Under the pieces are notes generated by a model that was given only the letters and a program-made list of their open reading frames with translations, was not told where the DNA came from and did not search any database. A DNA stretch of 64,000 nt from Thalassoglobus polymorphus (lineage in GTDB: Bacteria; Planctomycetota; Planctomycetia; Planctomycetales; Planctomycetaceae): assembly GCF_007744255.1 (NCBI RefSeq), contig NZ_CP036267.1:1781541-1845540 (forward strand). The letters run 5' to 3'. The stretch's first letter is position 1. Every line of letters begins with the position of its first letter. The position numbers and the translations under genes were made by a program. Of the stretch, positions 54,891 through 63,885 are shown in pieces.

Positions 54891-55916
54891 TCAGGCACTG
54901 ACCGCAGGAACGGCCTCTTTCCAAAGTGTGCCATGTTTGAGCATCGCCCACATGACTCGTGACAAGTAATGTGACGTCGCCACCAAGGCAATTTTCTTGC
55001 GTGCCGGATCGTCGCGTTGAATTCTCTCGAAGTAGGCTCGGACCGTTGCCGATCGGCGGATCGCTTGCCAGGCGGCTTCGGTCAACATCGCACGAGCTGC
55101 CGCAGAGCCTTGTCGAGTGATGTGTCCCAGGCGGTTCTTGTCCGACGATTGATCCTGAGTCGGAACCAGACCGAAGTAGGCTCCCACCTGTTTGCTGCTT
55201 TTGAAGCGATGCGGATCGTCGATGAATGCGACCATTGTCTCGGCGGTTCGCAGACCAACTCCCGGAATCGATTGCAGCTGAAAGACAGCGGGGTTGTCCC
55301 GGGAGAATTTTTTCAATTCGGTTTCGAGCCTTTGCACCTGCGTTGTCAAAAAATCGATTTCCTGGACAAGTATGTCTCGTTTTATTGCCAGCAGCGATTG
55401 TTCGAATGTCAGTTCTTTGAGCCACTGCATCCCTGCTTTGGTCCAGAGACCAGGTCGCGTGGGAGCTTTGATTCCCAATGATCTTAACAAGGCTCGAATT
55501 CCATTCTTGGCTCGGGTTCGCTTTTCGATGGTTCGCTTGCGGAAGGTGACCAGTTCCCGCCACGCCCGGACGTCGGCGGGTGGGACATGGACCTCGGGAA
55601 GTTGATCGACATACAACAGCTTGGTGAGCTTTTCGGCATCGTTGCGGTCGTTCTTCTTGTGCGATCTGAAGATCAATCTGAGTTGTCCGGGATGCGCGAC
55701 CACCACCCGCAGAGCCACTTTCTTGAGTGCTTCGGACAGCCAGCCGTAATTGCAACTCGCCTCGAAACAGACCTGAAACGGCTCGGTCAGCTTGGAAAGC
55801 GTTTCGATCAACTGCTTGAGCTCGCGAACCGTCCATCGCTTGTGAACCTTTCCGTTGTTCTTGAGGACGCAAACCGTAATTTGTGTTGTGTGAACGTCTA
55901 ATCCAACGTAAAACAT
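54891..55916 (-). mobile_element. IS110-family insertion sequence (ends not resolved)
   Basis: The transposase is intact, and its neighbourhood (54770-55990) lacks obvious terminal inverted repeats, as is usual for IS110 members. The true element ends were not found by eye, so the coordinates are those of the gene. Confidence 0.6.
54891..55916 (-). CDS. IS110-family transposase
   Basis: 341 residues from ATG 55916 (AGGAG at 6 nt before). N-terminal RuvC-like DEDD domain: MFYVGLDVHTTQITVCVL with Asp7, later VVVAHPGQLRLIFRSHKKNDRNDAEKLTKLLYV with the DxxDA pair, and a C-terminal transposase_20 domain with LQSIPGVGLRTAETMVAFI and RLGHITRQGSAAARAMLTEAAW, whose catalytic Ser lies in GSAAAR. Intact, so the element may be active. 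A long frame of 408 residues overlaps it and is a shadow. Confidence 0.93.
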   Translation of the reverse strand: MFYVGLDVHTTQITVCVLKNNGKVHKRWTVRELKQLIETLSKLTEPFQVCFEASCNYGWLSEALKKVALRVVVAHPGQLRLIFRSHKKNDRNDAEKLTKLLYVDQLPEVHVPPADVRAWRELVTFRKRTIEKRTRAKNGIRALLRSLGIKAPTRPGLWTKAGMQWLKELTFEQSLLAIKRDILVQEIDFLTTQVQRLETELKKFSRDNPAVFQLQSIPGVGLRTAETMVAFIDDPHRFKSSKQVGAYFGLVPTQDQSSDKNRLGHITRQGSAAARAMLTEAAWQAIRRSATVRAYFERIQRDDPARKKIALVATSHYLSRVMWAMLKHGTLWKEAVPAVSA

Positions 55917-56495
55917 AGTCGTCTCCTGAGATCGGGGTGGTGAAAAAAACAGTTCCACAATACCCGATTGACGGAGACTTCCTACATAGTTTCAAACTGC
56001 TCTGGCGTTGCGATTCGTAGCGATTTGTAATTGTGTTCTCGATCTCTCGATCGACCTCGTTAAGTGACGCGATTTCGCTGACAGTGGTCTTGTCGAAGTC
56101 CGTAATCGATTGCGGTGCATGTGACAGATTCGCTTGGCAGGAATCCTCCTTGATGATTCAATTTGGGAGAGAAGTTGTTGGGGCAAACGACGCAGGCGGA
56201 TGGAGGCGGCTCAGCGACAATCAACCTTCCGCAAGGTTTGACAGTCCGCTTCAGTCCGTTAGCAAAATCAAACAAATTCCCCAAGTCCACTTCTTGTAAT
56301 CATGACTATTCAAGTTAAACTGAAAACAGTACTGATCCGAAAGCTTGAAGTTGGAATTTCAAAGACTGAAAGTTCTTCATTGCAGGGCTTTCTGAAAAGG
56401 TACTCTGGGCAAAGAGTGCCAGATGGACTCATGGACGGGAAGAATCATTCACAATGACCTGATTTTTCGGAGAGCCGAAGAGTCGTGAGTTTCTG
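55917..56495. other. Intergenic region downstream of the IS110 element
   Basis: About 580 nt. It is upstream of the transposase and therefore could hold the IS110 long left end and its bridge RNA. No gene is convincing; short frames on both strands lack signal or family features. Confidence 0.4.
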
Positions 56496-56600
56496 TAGCA
56501 TTTTCGAATTGGTGTTCGCGTCCTGCCTCGTGGCGAACTGCAATTTCGCTAGTGAAACGCGTTCTTCACGAGCACAGGGTACGGCGAGCTATTCTCGTGT
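56496..56600 (-). repeat. Family B interspersed repeat, copy B7
   Basis: About 105 bp beginning TAGCATTTTCGAATTGGTG, with GCCTCGTGGCGAACTGCAA and an intact CTAG at 56549-56552, where copy B8 carries a family A insert. Right end decayed. Confidence 0.75.
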
Positions 56601-56736
56601 CTCGAATTGATTGACTCAGGTCTGTCCCATTTAGCCATCTCACCAGTTCTGATAAAAACTGAGCAAGTGATCGTTGTCCCAGAGAGTGGCAACGATTCGA
56701 TCGGTCTTGTCAGGCGTTCTAAAAAAGGTTTCAGTT

Positions 56737-57705
56737 ATGCTCCTACGCCCTGCTCTGCGAGGACCATTTGTTCTTATGGCGATGTTGCTCATTGGGAGCA
56801 ATATCGCGGCTGCTCAGGAGACACCTCAGGTCAAATCCGAGGAATTTACTGTTCCAGAGGAAGAAAAGCCGTTTTGGGAGAGTGCTCAAAAATTCGTCGA
56901 TGCTTATGCAAATCGTGATGCAGAAGCGATTGGGGAATTGTTCACGGAAGATGCTGGATTCCTGGATGAATTAGGAGTTCGGACACATGGTCGAGCTGCA
57001 ATCATTTCCCGCTTCGAAGAGGCTTTTGCTGACGGTTCTCAAGCGATGATCGAAGCGATCAATATCGAAGGTGTTCGTTATTTGAGCGAAACCGTTGCCA
57101 TTGAAGAAGGAGTTGTTCTCGCCACCGAAGGCCCGGGGCAACCGCTCAATCGCAATCGCTACGTCGCAATTCATACGAAGGGGGAAGACGGTGTTTGGCG
57201 GATTGAGATTCTCAAGGACTTTCCTCGAGAACCACTCGGTCGCAAACAGCAACTTGCTCAACTCTCATGGATGTTGGGAAAATGGGTGAATGAAGATTCC
57301 CAGGCAAAAGTGTATACGGAATGTGACTGGTCTGAAGATGGAAATTTTTTGATCAGAAAATTTGAGGTCCGGACTTTTGACGGTCGCGAACTTTCTGGTG
57401 TCCAACGAACCGGTTGGGATCCCATTCACAAAAAGATTCGCTCTTGGACTTTTGATTCTAGTGGTGGGGTCATGTCTGGAGTCTGGACTCAACTGGGAGG
57501 GAGTTGGCTCTTAACGTCTGGTGGTTTCAACTCCGAAGGAGAAACTGTGACGAGTACCGCTGTCTATCGGATTGTTGACGCGGAAACGGTCCAGTGGCAT
57601 TTTGAAAATCTCGTCGTGGGAGATGAAGTCCATCTCGCCGGGGAAACAATTTCGATGGTTCGGCAACCACCAAAACCGGGGCTTACTGAAGCTGCAGAAA
57701 AGTAA
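56737..57705 (+). CDS. Secreted SnoaL/NTF2-like protein
   Basis: 322 residues. ATG 56737 opens on a signal peptide (LRPALRGPFVLMAMLLIGSNIAAAQ) with AAGG upstream. Residues about 40-155 are an NTF2/SnoaL-type fold of the SgcJ/EcaC type (SAQKFVDAYANRDAEAIGELFTEDAGFLDELGVRTHGRAAI), and 185-310 is a second all-beta part (SWMLGKWVNEDSQAKVYTECDWSEDGNFL) that looks lipocalin-like. Such folds bind small molecules or act as scaffolds; no catalytic residue is clear. Confidence 0.8.
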   Translation: MLLRPALRGPFVLMAMLLIGSNIAAAQETPQVKSEEFTVPEEEKPFWESAQKFVDAYANRDAEAIGELFTEDAGFLDELGVRTHGRAAIISRFEEAFADGSQAMIEAINIEGVRYLSETVAIEEGVVLATEGPGQPLNRNRYVAIHTKGEDGVWRIEILKDFPREPLGRKQQLAQLSWMLGKWVNEDSQAKVYTECDWSEDGNFLIRKFEVRTFDGRELSGVQRTGWDPIHKKIRSWTFDSSGGVMSGVWTQLGGSWLLTSGGFNSEGETVTSTAVYRIVDAETVQWHFENLVVGDEVHLAGETISMVRQPPKPGLTEAAEK

Positions 57706-57740
57706 TGTCGGCTCGACTGTTCGAGTTTTTCAATTCCTTT

Positions 57741-57810
57741 AAGAACTGATCCGAATGTTTGAGGTTGAGCTTTCAGTGAGAAAAGAAGGCACTCATTTCA
57801 GGATTCGGAT
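57741..57810 (-). repeat. Family A interspersed repeat, degenerate copy A6
   Basis: TAAGAACTGATCC, TTTGAGGTTGAGCTTTCA, GTGAGAAAAG align with the reverse complement of the other copies. The right end is diverged. Lies between the NTF2-like and the Gly/Arg-rich genes. Confidence 0.5.
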
Positions 57811-57844
57811 AAGTACAAAACACGAGACGTGAGAATCGACAATT

Positions 57845-59887
57845 ATGAAAACTTCATCAATGAAAATATTCTTTCTATGCCTCGCAGTCAGCTTCGCAGG
57901 TGCTGAAGAGGTCGTTGCACGTGGCTTCGGTGGAGGTGGTGGACGCGGCGGCGGAGGCGGCGGACGAAGTTTTGGTGGCGGAGGTGGTGGACGTAGCTTT
58001 GGTGGCGGTGGCGGAATCAGTCGCCCCTCTTCTCCTTCTATCAGCCGACCATCTTCGAGGCCATCTTCAAGACCGTCTTCTCCATCGATAAGTCGACCGA
58101 GTAGCCGACCAAGCACTCCCAGCAGTCGTCCAAGTATCCCAAGTAGCCGGCCGAGTACTCCCGGCAGTCGGCCAGGCAGTCGCCCAAGCATCCCAAGCAG
58201 TCGTCCTAACCTTCCATCTTCTCGTCCCGGAAGTGGAGGAAGTGGACGTCCTGGTCAATTGCCAAGTATTCAACCGGGGAATCGCCCGAGCACTTTACCT
58301 GGGAGTCGACCAGGCATTCAGCCGGGAAATCGCCCGAGCATTCAGCCAGGAAATCGTCCAAGCACCCTACCTGGAAATCGCCCCGGCAGCGGTGGCAACA
58401 GACCCGGTTCAGGGATTGATACTGGGACAAGATTGCCCGGTCGACCGGGATCTGATGGACGCCCAGCAACTCTTCCGGGACTTGGTGGTGGAACGGGAAA
58501 TCGCCCTGGTATTGGTGATCGCCCAGGCAATCGCCCCGGGGGTGGAGATCGACCGAATATTGGGGATCGGCCCGGAAACCGCCCTGGAAATGGTGACCGT
58601 CCGAACATCGGAGACCGACCAAATGCTGGAGACCGACCCGGCAACCGACCAGATCGTCCGAGCTTCGACGACCGTAAAGATAACTTGAACGATCGTATGG
58701 CGAACAGGAATGACAGATGGGACGACCGCAATGACCGGTGGGATGACCGGAATGATCGATGGAACGACCGGAATGACAGATGGGACGACTGGCACGACAG
58801 GCACTACCATCATCATGGAGACTGGCACCATGGAAACTGGCATGGTCATTACTATCCGGGGGCTCGCTGGAACTATTGGTGGGACAACTATCCTGTGATG
58901 ACAGCTTTCGGTGTCACGACATGGGCGGTCAACCGTGTGGGTTGGGCATTTGGATACAATAGTTATGTCAACCCATATGCAACGTCTTATGTTGACAACA
59001 GCAGCGCGTATTATGACTACTCACAGCCGATTGTCATGACACCGGATGAGCAAACGCTCGCTGCTGATCCAGCTTCAACGGAGCCTCCTGCTGCACTTCC
59101 GGAAACGGCTTTGTCGAGCTTTGATCAAGCGCGAAACGAGTTCTACGACGGTGACTACGATGCAGCCCTCAAGTCGACGGACGCTGCACTCAAGGAGATG
59201 CCAAACGATACTGCAATTCATGAGTTCCGAGCGTTGGTCACCTTCGCTCTTGCGGATTATCAACAATCCGCAGCGACTTTGTATGCAGTCTTAAGTGTTG
59301 GCCCCGGTTGGGATTGGACAACACTGAGTGGGTTGTACCCAAGTGTCGATGTCTATACTGAACAGCTGCGAGCACTGGAAAGTTATTGCAAGAAAAATCC
59401 TTCCGATCAGGCATCTCGTTTTGTCCTTGCGTATCAGTATGTGACCGCAGGTCACAACGACGCAGCAATCGAGCAACTGCAAGGTCTTGTCAAAGCAAAC
59501 CCGCAGGATCAGGTCTCAATTCAGATGCTTCAGCGGCTTGACCCAGACGCGGAAATCCCGAACCCTGCCAAGAAAGTGGAGCCTCCAAAACCTGCAGACC
59601 CTGTTGAAGCGAAACAACTGCAAGGTGACTGGGAAGCAACTCGTGATAAGTCCACTTACGAAATGGAACTCGCAGAGAACCAAGAGTTCACCTGGAAGTT
59701 TACGACAGATGGGAAAACTCAAGAAGTCCGTGGAATTTGGAGCGTCGACAAAGATGGAGTTCTGGCAATGGAAATGAACGACTCCGGTGTGATGCTCGCT
59801 CAAACCATCGTGAAAGGAAACGATCTTGAGTTCTACATGCTCGGAGACACCACAGGGAATGACCCGATCGATTTTCAAAAGAAATAG
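57845..59887 (+). CDS. Exported low-complexity Gly/Ser/Pro/Arg-rich protein with TPR region
   Basis: 680 residues with a signal peptide (SSMKIFFLCLAVSFAGAEE). Residues 25-60 are GGGGRGGGGGG runs; 60-130 are SRPS repeats; 130-270 are GNRPS/DRPNIG repeats; 275-320 are DRWDDRN repeats followed by His/Trp. From about 330 there is a hydrophobic patch, then three TPR-like helices (FDQARNEFYDGDYDAALKSTDAALKEMPND near 425) and a C-terminal beta domain (about 590-680, LQGDWEATRDKSTYEMEL). Likely secreted or surface-bound. Function unknown. Confidence 0.85.
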   Translation: MKTSSMKIFFLCLAVSFAGAEEVVARGFGGGGGRGGGGGGRSFGGGGGGRSFGGGGGISRPSSPSISRPSSRPSSRPSSPSISRPSSRPSTPSSRPSIPSSRPSTPGSRPGSRPSIPSSRPNLPSSRPGSGGSGRPGQLPSIQPGNRPSTLPGSRPGIQPGNRPSIQPGNRPSTLPGNRPGSGGNRPGSGIDTGTRLPGRPGSDGRPATLPGLGGGTGNRPGIGDRPGNRPGGGDRPNIGDRPGNRPGNGDRPNIGDRPNAGDRPGNRPDRPSFDDRKDNLNDRMANRNDRWDDRNDRWDDRNDRWNDRNDRWDDWHDRHYHHHGDWHHGNWHGHYYPGARWNYWWDNYPVMTAFGVTTWAVNRVGWAFGYNSYVNPYATSYVDNSSAYYDYSQPIVMTPDEQTLAADPASTEPPAALPETALSSFDQARNEFYDGDYDAALKSTDAALKEMPNDTAIHEFRALVTFALADYQQSAATLYAVLSVGPGWDWTTLSGLYPSVDVYTEQLRALESYCKKNPSDQASRFVLAYQYVTAGHNDAAIEQLQGLVKANPQDQVSIQMLQRLDPDAEIPNPAKKVEPPKPADPVEAKQLQGDWEATRDKSTYEMELAENQEFTWKFTTDGKTQEVRGIWSVDKDGVLAMEMNDSGVMLAQTIVKGNDLEFYMLGDTTGNDPIDFQKK

Positions 59888-59980
59888 AGAATGGTTTTCG
59901 AAATGAAGTTAAGAAGCTCTAACAAGATCTCTGAGATTGAGTTGGATCACTGAGATTCCAGGATTTCGTGCAGTTTTTGT

Positions 59981-60170
59981 TAGAGTGAGACCATCTTTCG
60001 AATTGGTGTTCAGATTTTGCCTCGTGGCGAACAGCATTTTTACTAGAACCGGTCCGTAAACCTCTGGGATTGCTGCTTTTCTCAATGATTGAGAGAGCAA
60101 TTTCAAATTTCAGGATCAGTTCTAGAGAAATGTGTTCTTCACGGGGACACGTTAGAGCAAACTGCTCTAG
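59981..60170 (-). repeat. Family B repeat, copy B8, interrupted by a family A repeat
   Basis: Outer parts TAGAG..TTTCGAATTGGTGTT..GCCTCGTGGCGAAC and TGTGTTCTTCACGGGGACA..TGCTCTAG match copy B7 either side of CTAG. The 83-nt unit A5 (60043-60125) lies between, bounded by CTAG at both sides. Without it the copy is 107 nt, the length of an ordinary B. Confidence 0.85.
60043..60125 (+). repeat. Family A interspersed repeat, copy A5, nested in family B
   Basis: 83-bp unit CTAGAACCGGTCC to GGATCAGTTCTAG with the central stem. Inserted in copy B8. Confidence 0.9.
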
Positions 60171-60192
60171 TAAGTGTGTATGCTGATTTTAA

Positions 60193-60222
60193 GGCAGCCC
60201 GGTTCGCGCGAGCCGGGCTGTC
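60193..60222 (+). terminator. Rho-independent terminator
   Basis: 10-bp stem GGCAGCCCGG / CCGGGCTGTC (one G-T pair) followed by TTCATTTTTA. It ends the upstream transcript and lies 54 nt before ygfZ. Confidence 0.85.
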
Positions 60223-60276
60223 TTCATTTTTATGATCTGTCAACTTTTGCTTATTAATAATTCGGATTCTGAAACG

Positions 60277-61203
60277 ATGGATACACTGCTGTTTGATTTG
60301 TCAGCCTGGTCACAAATTCAGATTACTGGCGTCGACCGGAAATCCTTCCTGCAGAGTTTCTGCACAAACGATATCAATAAGCTCGGTTCTGGAGCAGTTT
60401 GTGAAGTCTTCATCCCGGATATTAAGGGAAAGATACTAGGGCATCTTTTTGTTGTCGCGGAGGACGAACATCTGACTTTGCTAGCTGTTCCTGGCGCAAA
60501 CGAAACGGTAGCGCCTCACCTGACGAAATACCTGCTCGGTGTCGAGGCGGAAGTTCAGGATAAGACCAACGACACTGGCCTGCTCTGCCTGATTGGTGAC
60601 AACGTTGCAGATGTCGTCGGGGAGGCTGTCAGTCTTGAATTGAATCAGGGGCGGAAAATCGCACTGGGAGGAAACTCGCTGTTGATCGTTCGCGTCGACA
60701 TCACAAACTTCCCGACTTATCTCGTATCTGGTTCACGAGAAGAGATTGAAGTTGCTCAACAGTACCTGCTTGAGAAAGGTGCCCCAGTTGGAACAGACGC
60801 GCATTTCGAGCGATTGAGGATTGAAGCGGGGTTCCCTTTCGCAGGTGTTGATATCTCTGCAGCCAACATCGCACAGGAAGCTGCACGAACCGATCAGACA
60901 ATCAGCTTCACGAAAGGCTGCTACCTTGGTCAGGAACCGATCGCGCGTCTGGATGCAATGGGGCACACGAATAAGGAACTGCGAGGTTTGGTCATTGAAG
61001 CGGAGAGCGTCTCAAACGGAGCGTCTGTTCTGGCTGAAGAAAAGGAAGTTGGCACAATCACATCGGTTGCCCAACGAGGTGATGGAACAAGCGTTGGATT
61101 TGCGATTGTGCGTGCGAAATTCGCCAAACCTGGAACGAGTCTTGTCGTCACCGATGCGGTCGGAACCTATCCTGCAACAGTGTTTTGGCCAAGATTAGAG
61201 TAG
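60277..61203 (+). CDS. ygfZ: Folate-binding protein YgfZ
   Basis: 308 residues with the GcvT fold and the YgfZ signature KGCYLGQEPIARLDAMG near 212 (K-G-C-Y-x-G-Q-E). It binds folate and helps repair or assemble Fe-S clusters in enzymes such as MiaB. The start at ATG 60277 (MDTLLFDLSAWSQI) gives the usual length; the frame is open further upstream to 60232, and no clear SD decides between them. Confidence 0.9.
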   Translation: MDTLLFDLSAWSQIQITGVDRKSFLQSFCTNDINKLGSGAVCEVFIPDIKGKILGHLFVVAEDEHLTLLAVPGANETVAPHLTKYLLGVEAEVQDKTNDTGLLCLIGDNVADVVGEAVSLELNQGRKIALGGNSLLIVRVDITNFPTYLVSGSREEIEVAQQYLLEKGAPVGTDAHFERLRIEAGFPFAGVDISAANIAQEAARTDQTISFTKGCYLGQEPIARLDAMGHTNKELRGLVIEAESVSNGASVLAEEKEVGTITSVAQRGDGTSVGFAIVRAKFAKPGTSLVVTDAVGTYPATVFWPRLE

Positions 61204-61389
61204 AGGCGGTCTTGAAACAGATTCGAGTTTTTCGTCTCTGTGATGCACGTTTCAACGAGGAGAGAAAACTGTTCTCCACGAAGCAGAATGCGTGATTTTT
61301 TCAAATGAAGACTTATGAAGACTACTTCCGCGATGACGTGAAATCGGTAATTTTGAACTGACACATTTCCAGTACGATCGAGATCTCAA

Positions 61390-62661
61390 ATGAAAATTTT
61401 ATCAACCTTCGTTTTGATCGCTATGACCTCTCAGTTAAATGCTGACGAGATATCGACTTCGATTTGGGATCTGAAAGCTCTTTCAAAGCCACCGAAAATG
61501 GAGTGGGTTGATTCCAATGTCCCCATTCGATCATTGATCTTTACCGGGCCTGATTACAACGGTGAACCGACTCAGGTTTTTGCTTTCTATGCCACACCTG
61601 GCACCCTTTCCGGGGACACATCGAAAGACAAGAACCTCCCAGCCGTTGTCCTGCTGCATGGAGGAGGCGGGACCGCTTTCGCCGATTGGGTCGAACTCTG
61701 GGCGAAGCGTGGGTACGCTGCCATTGCACTCGATTTCTCTGGTCGAAGACCTGCTTCGCCCGTCTTCGATAGGAAAACGAATGAACTTGTCGTCGAGCGA
61801 AACCACGGCAAGCTTGTGCGAACACGATTACCGCATGGAGGACCGGAACATACTGGTCAGGAGAAATTCAACAACGTCGGCGGTGACATCACTGACGATT
61901 GGCAGTATCACGCGATTTCGAACATCTTGCTGGCCCATTCTCTTGTACGAAGTTTTCCGGAAGTCGATCCCGAACGGACAGCAGTCACCGGCATTAGCTG
62001 GGGCGGTTACCTGACATGCATCGCTGCCTCGGTTGATTCACGATTCAAAGCTGCCGTTCCAGTCTACGGATGTGGTTTCCTCTATGAAGGAGAATCTGTC
62101 CAAAAGCCGCAAATTGACCGGCTCTCCCCAGAGAAGCGAGAAGCGTGGATTAAAATGTACGATCCATCAAAGCACCTCGTGAACTGTCATGTCCCGATTC
62201 TCTTTGTGAATGGGACGAACGATATTCATTATCCCCTCAACAGTTACATGAAAAGCTATCACGCTGTTCCCGGCGAAAAGAATTTGCGTATCGAAGTCAA
62301 CATGAGGCACGGACATCCATCCGGTTGGGCTCCAATGGAGATCGAGCAGTTTGTTGCCAGCAAAATCCATAACGCAAAACCTCTTGCAAAAATAGACCGA
62401 CCGGAGCAACACGACGCACAGGCAACCGCCCGGTTTCAGTCGCAAGTTCCAATTTCGAAAGCTCATTTCCATTGGACAAGCGATAGAGGCTTGCTCTCCA
62501 AAAGGAAGTGGTCAACAACTGCCGCCGATCTTGACGTCAAAGGCAAAGTTCTCACATCACAAGTCCCCGATGACGCAACCATCTGGTATTTCACAGCGAC
62601 TGATGAACGAGGCGCAATGACCTCCTCTGAAGTGATCTTTGTCGTTACGAAGAAAGAGTGA
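61390..62661 (+). CDS. Exported alpha/beta hydrolase (acetyl xylan esterase-like)
   Basis: 423 residues with a short signal peptide (MKILSTFVLIAMTSQLNA). VLLHGGGGTA near 85 is the oxyanion loop, GISWGG near 200 the nucleophile elbow, PILFVNGTNDIHYPLN near 275 the Asp and RHGHPSGW near 310 the His. Residues about 340-423 form an added C-terminal all-beta domain. Probable carbohydrate esterase or peptidase; substrate unknown. It stands 186 nt after ygfZ and between them lies a short stretch resembling family B. Confidence 0.83.
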   Translation: MKILSTFVLIAMTSQLNADEISTSIWDLKALSKPPKMEWVDSNVPIRSLIFTGPDYNGEPTQVFAFYATPGTLSGDTSKDKNLPAVVLLHGGGGTAFADWVELWAKRGYAAIALDFSGRRPASPVFDRKTNELVVERNHGKLVRTRLPHGGPEHTGQEKFNNVGGDITDDWQYHAISNILLAHSLVRSFPEVDPERTAVTGISWGGYLTCIAASVDSRFKAAVPVYGCGFLYEGESVQKPQIDRLSPEKREAWIKMYDPSKHLVNCHVPILFVNGTNDIHYPLNSYMKSYHAVPGEKNLRIEVNMRHGHPSGWAPMEIEQFVASKIHNAKPLAKIDRPEQHDAQATARFQSQVPISKAHFHWTSDRGLLSKRKWSTTAADLDVKGKVLTSQVPDDATIWYFTATDERGAMTSSEVIFVVTKKE

Positions 62662-62884
62662 ATTCTCCTCCGAGGTACAACAAGCATTGAACATCCCATT
62701 GAAGAATGCCGGGAATCATGTTTCCGGACAGGTCCAAAAAGTGCTTGGAGATGAATTGGTGACGTAAAGCAACGAGTCGGCATAACCGGACCCGGGAACT
62801 CTCGACAACTCTGGTTTTTCGAAGCCTCTCCCTGATTGGTGAACTAGGTTTTTCCAAAGCTATGTTACCTTTGGAGAGAAATTC
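62662..62884. other. Intergenic region before the glycosyltransferase
   Basis: 223 nt. A small stem (GCCGGGAATC / GTTTCCGGAC) near 62708-62729. No gene seen. Confidence 0.35.
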
Positions 62885-63730
62885 GTGGTTACTTCTGTTG
62901 AATCGACTGAGTCCCCTAGCCGCGCGCTCGGGAGAATAGAATCATTGATGCACGCTGTCGCTGCGGACAATACATTGCCGCAGAGAACGATTGCAGTGAT
63001 GCCCGCTTACAATGCATCGAAAACGATCAGGCGGACTCTCGAAGACATTCCCAAGGGAGTGGTTGATGAAGTCATTCTCGTTGATGATTGCAGCACCGAC
63101 GACACTGTCGAAGTTGCGAAGTCATTGGGAGTGACTGTGATTGAGCACAAAAAGAACGGCGGTTACGGAGCCAATCAAAAGACCTGCTACGAGCACGCAC
63201 TTCAACGTGGAGCAGATTTCGTAGTGATGATCCATCCTGATTATCAGTACGATAGCCGGGTCATGGGGGCCGCCATCGAGTTCATCAAACTCGGCATCTG
63301 TGATGTTGTCCTCGGTTCACGAATCCGGACCCGACGAGAAGCACTCAAGGGGGGAATGCCGGTCTACAAATACATCGCCAATCGATTCCTCACGACAATT
63401 GAAAACGTTGCATTGGGACAGAATGTCGGAGACTTCCATTCCGGCTTTAGAGCTTATTCGCGAGCAGTCCTGGAGAAAATTCCGTTTCAAACAAACTCCG
63501 ATGATTTCGTCTTCGACAGCCAGTTTCTGGCACAAGCGGTCCACTTCGGATTTCGCATCGGTGATGTACCCGTTCCAGTTCGGTACTTCGATGAAGCCAG
63601 CAGCATCAATTTTCGCCGCAGTGCCAAGTACGGCCTTGCAACACTCGGCGTACTGGCTCAGTTCCATTTGCATCGCATGGACATCTGGAAGAATCGGCTC
63701 TTTCTCGAAAAACAAACCAGCAGTGATTGA
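62885..63730 (+). CDS. Family 2 glycosyltransferase (GT-A)
   Basis: 281 residues. GTG 62885 with GGAGAG at about 9 nt upstream. A GT2 core: [36 protein letters not shown] (nucleotide-binding DD), [10 protein letters not shown] and a DXD-like MIHPDYQYD. The Arg-rich [18 protein letters not shown] near 148 follows. It resembles dolichyl-phosphate-mannose-synthase-type or undecaprenyl-phosphate sugar transferases but has no C-terminal membrane helices. Acceptor unknown. Confidence 0.9.
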   Translation: MVTSVESTESPSRALGRIESLMHAVAADNTLPQRTIAVMPAYNASKTIRRTLEDIPKGVVDEVILVDDCSTDDTVEVAKSLGVTVIEHKKNGGYGANQKTCYEHALQRGADFVVMIHPDYQYDSRVMGAAIEFIKLGICDVVLGSRIRTRREALKGGMPVYKYIANRFLTTIENVALGQNVGDFHSGFRAYSRAVLEKIPFQTNSDDFVFDSQFLAQAVHFGFRIGDVPVPVRYFDEASSINFRRSAKYGLATLGVLAQFHLHRMDIWKNRLFLEKQTSSD

Positions 63731-63885
63731 TAAGACTGATCATCTTCTTTTTACTGTTCGCGAAGAGTTCATTTCGCCTGACGAGCAGCTGATTTCCACG
63801 TAATAAAATGCTCGCATCCTTCCAAAGATGAGTCAGAAGTCAGGGATTGAGTACAGTATTTTTGGAATGAAGAGATGCTGCTCGT

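Noticed and set aside
54769-55995. 408-residue minus-strand frame over the IS110 gene
   Set aside because: Low-complexity, Arg/Gln/Ser-rich shadow of the transposase frame, which itself has SD and full IS110 motifs.
57793-58191. Minus-strand Pro/Gly-rich frames over the Gly/Arg-rich gene
   Set aside because: Shadows produced by the short-period repeats of the plus-strand gene.
61231-61300. Sequence resembling family B near ygfZ
   Set aside because: Only GTTCTCCACGAAGCAGAATGCGT-like similarity; ends absent. Too weak to list as a copy.
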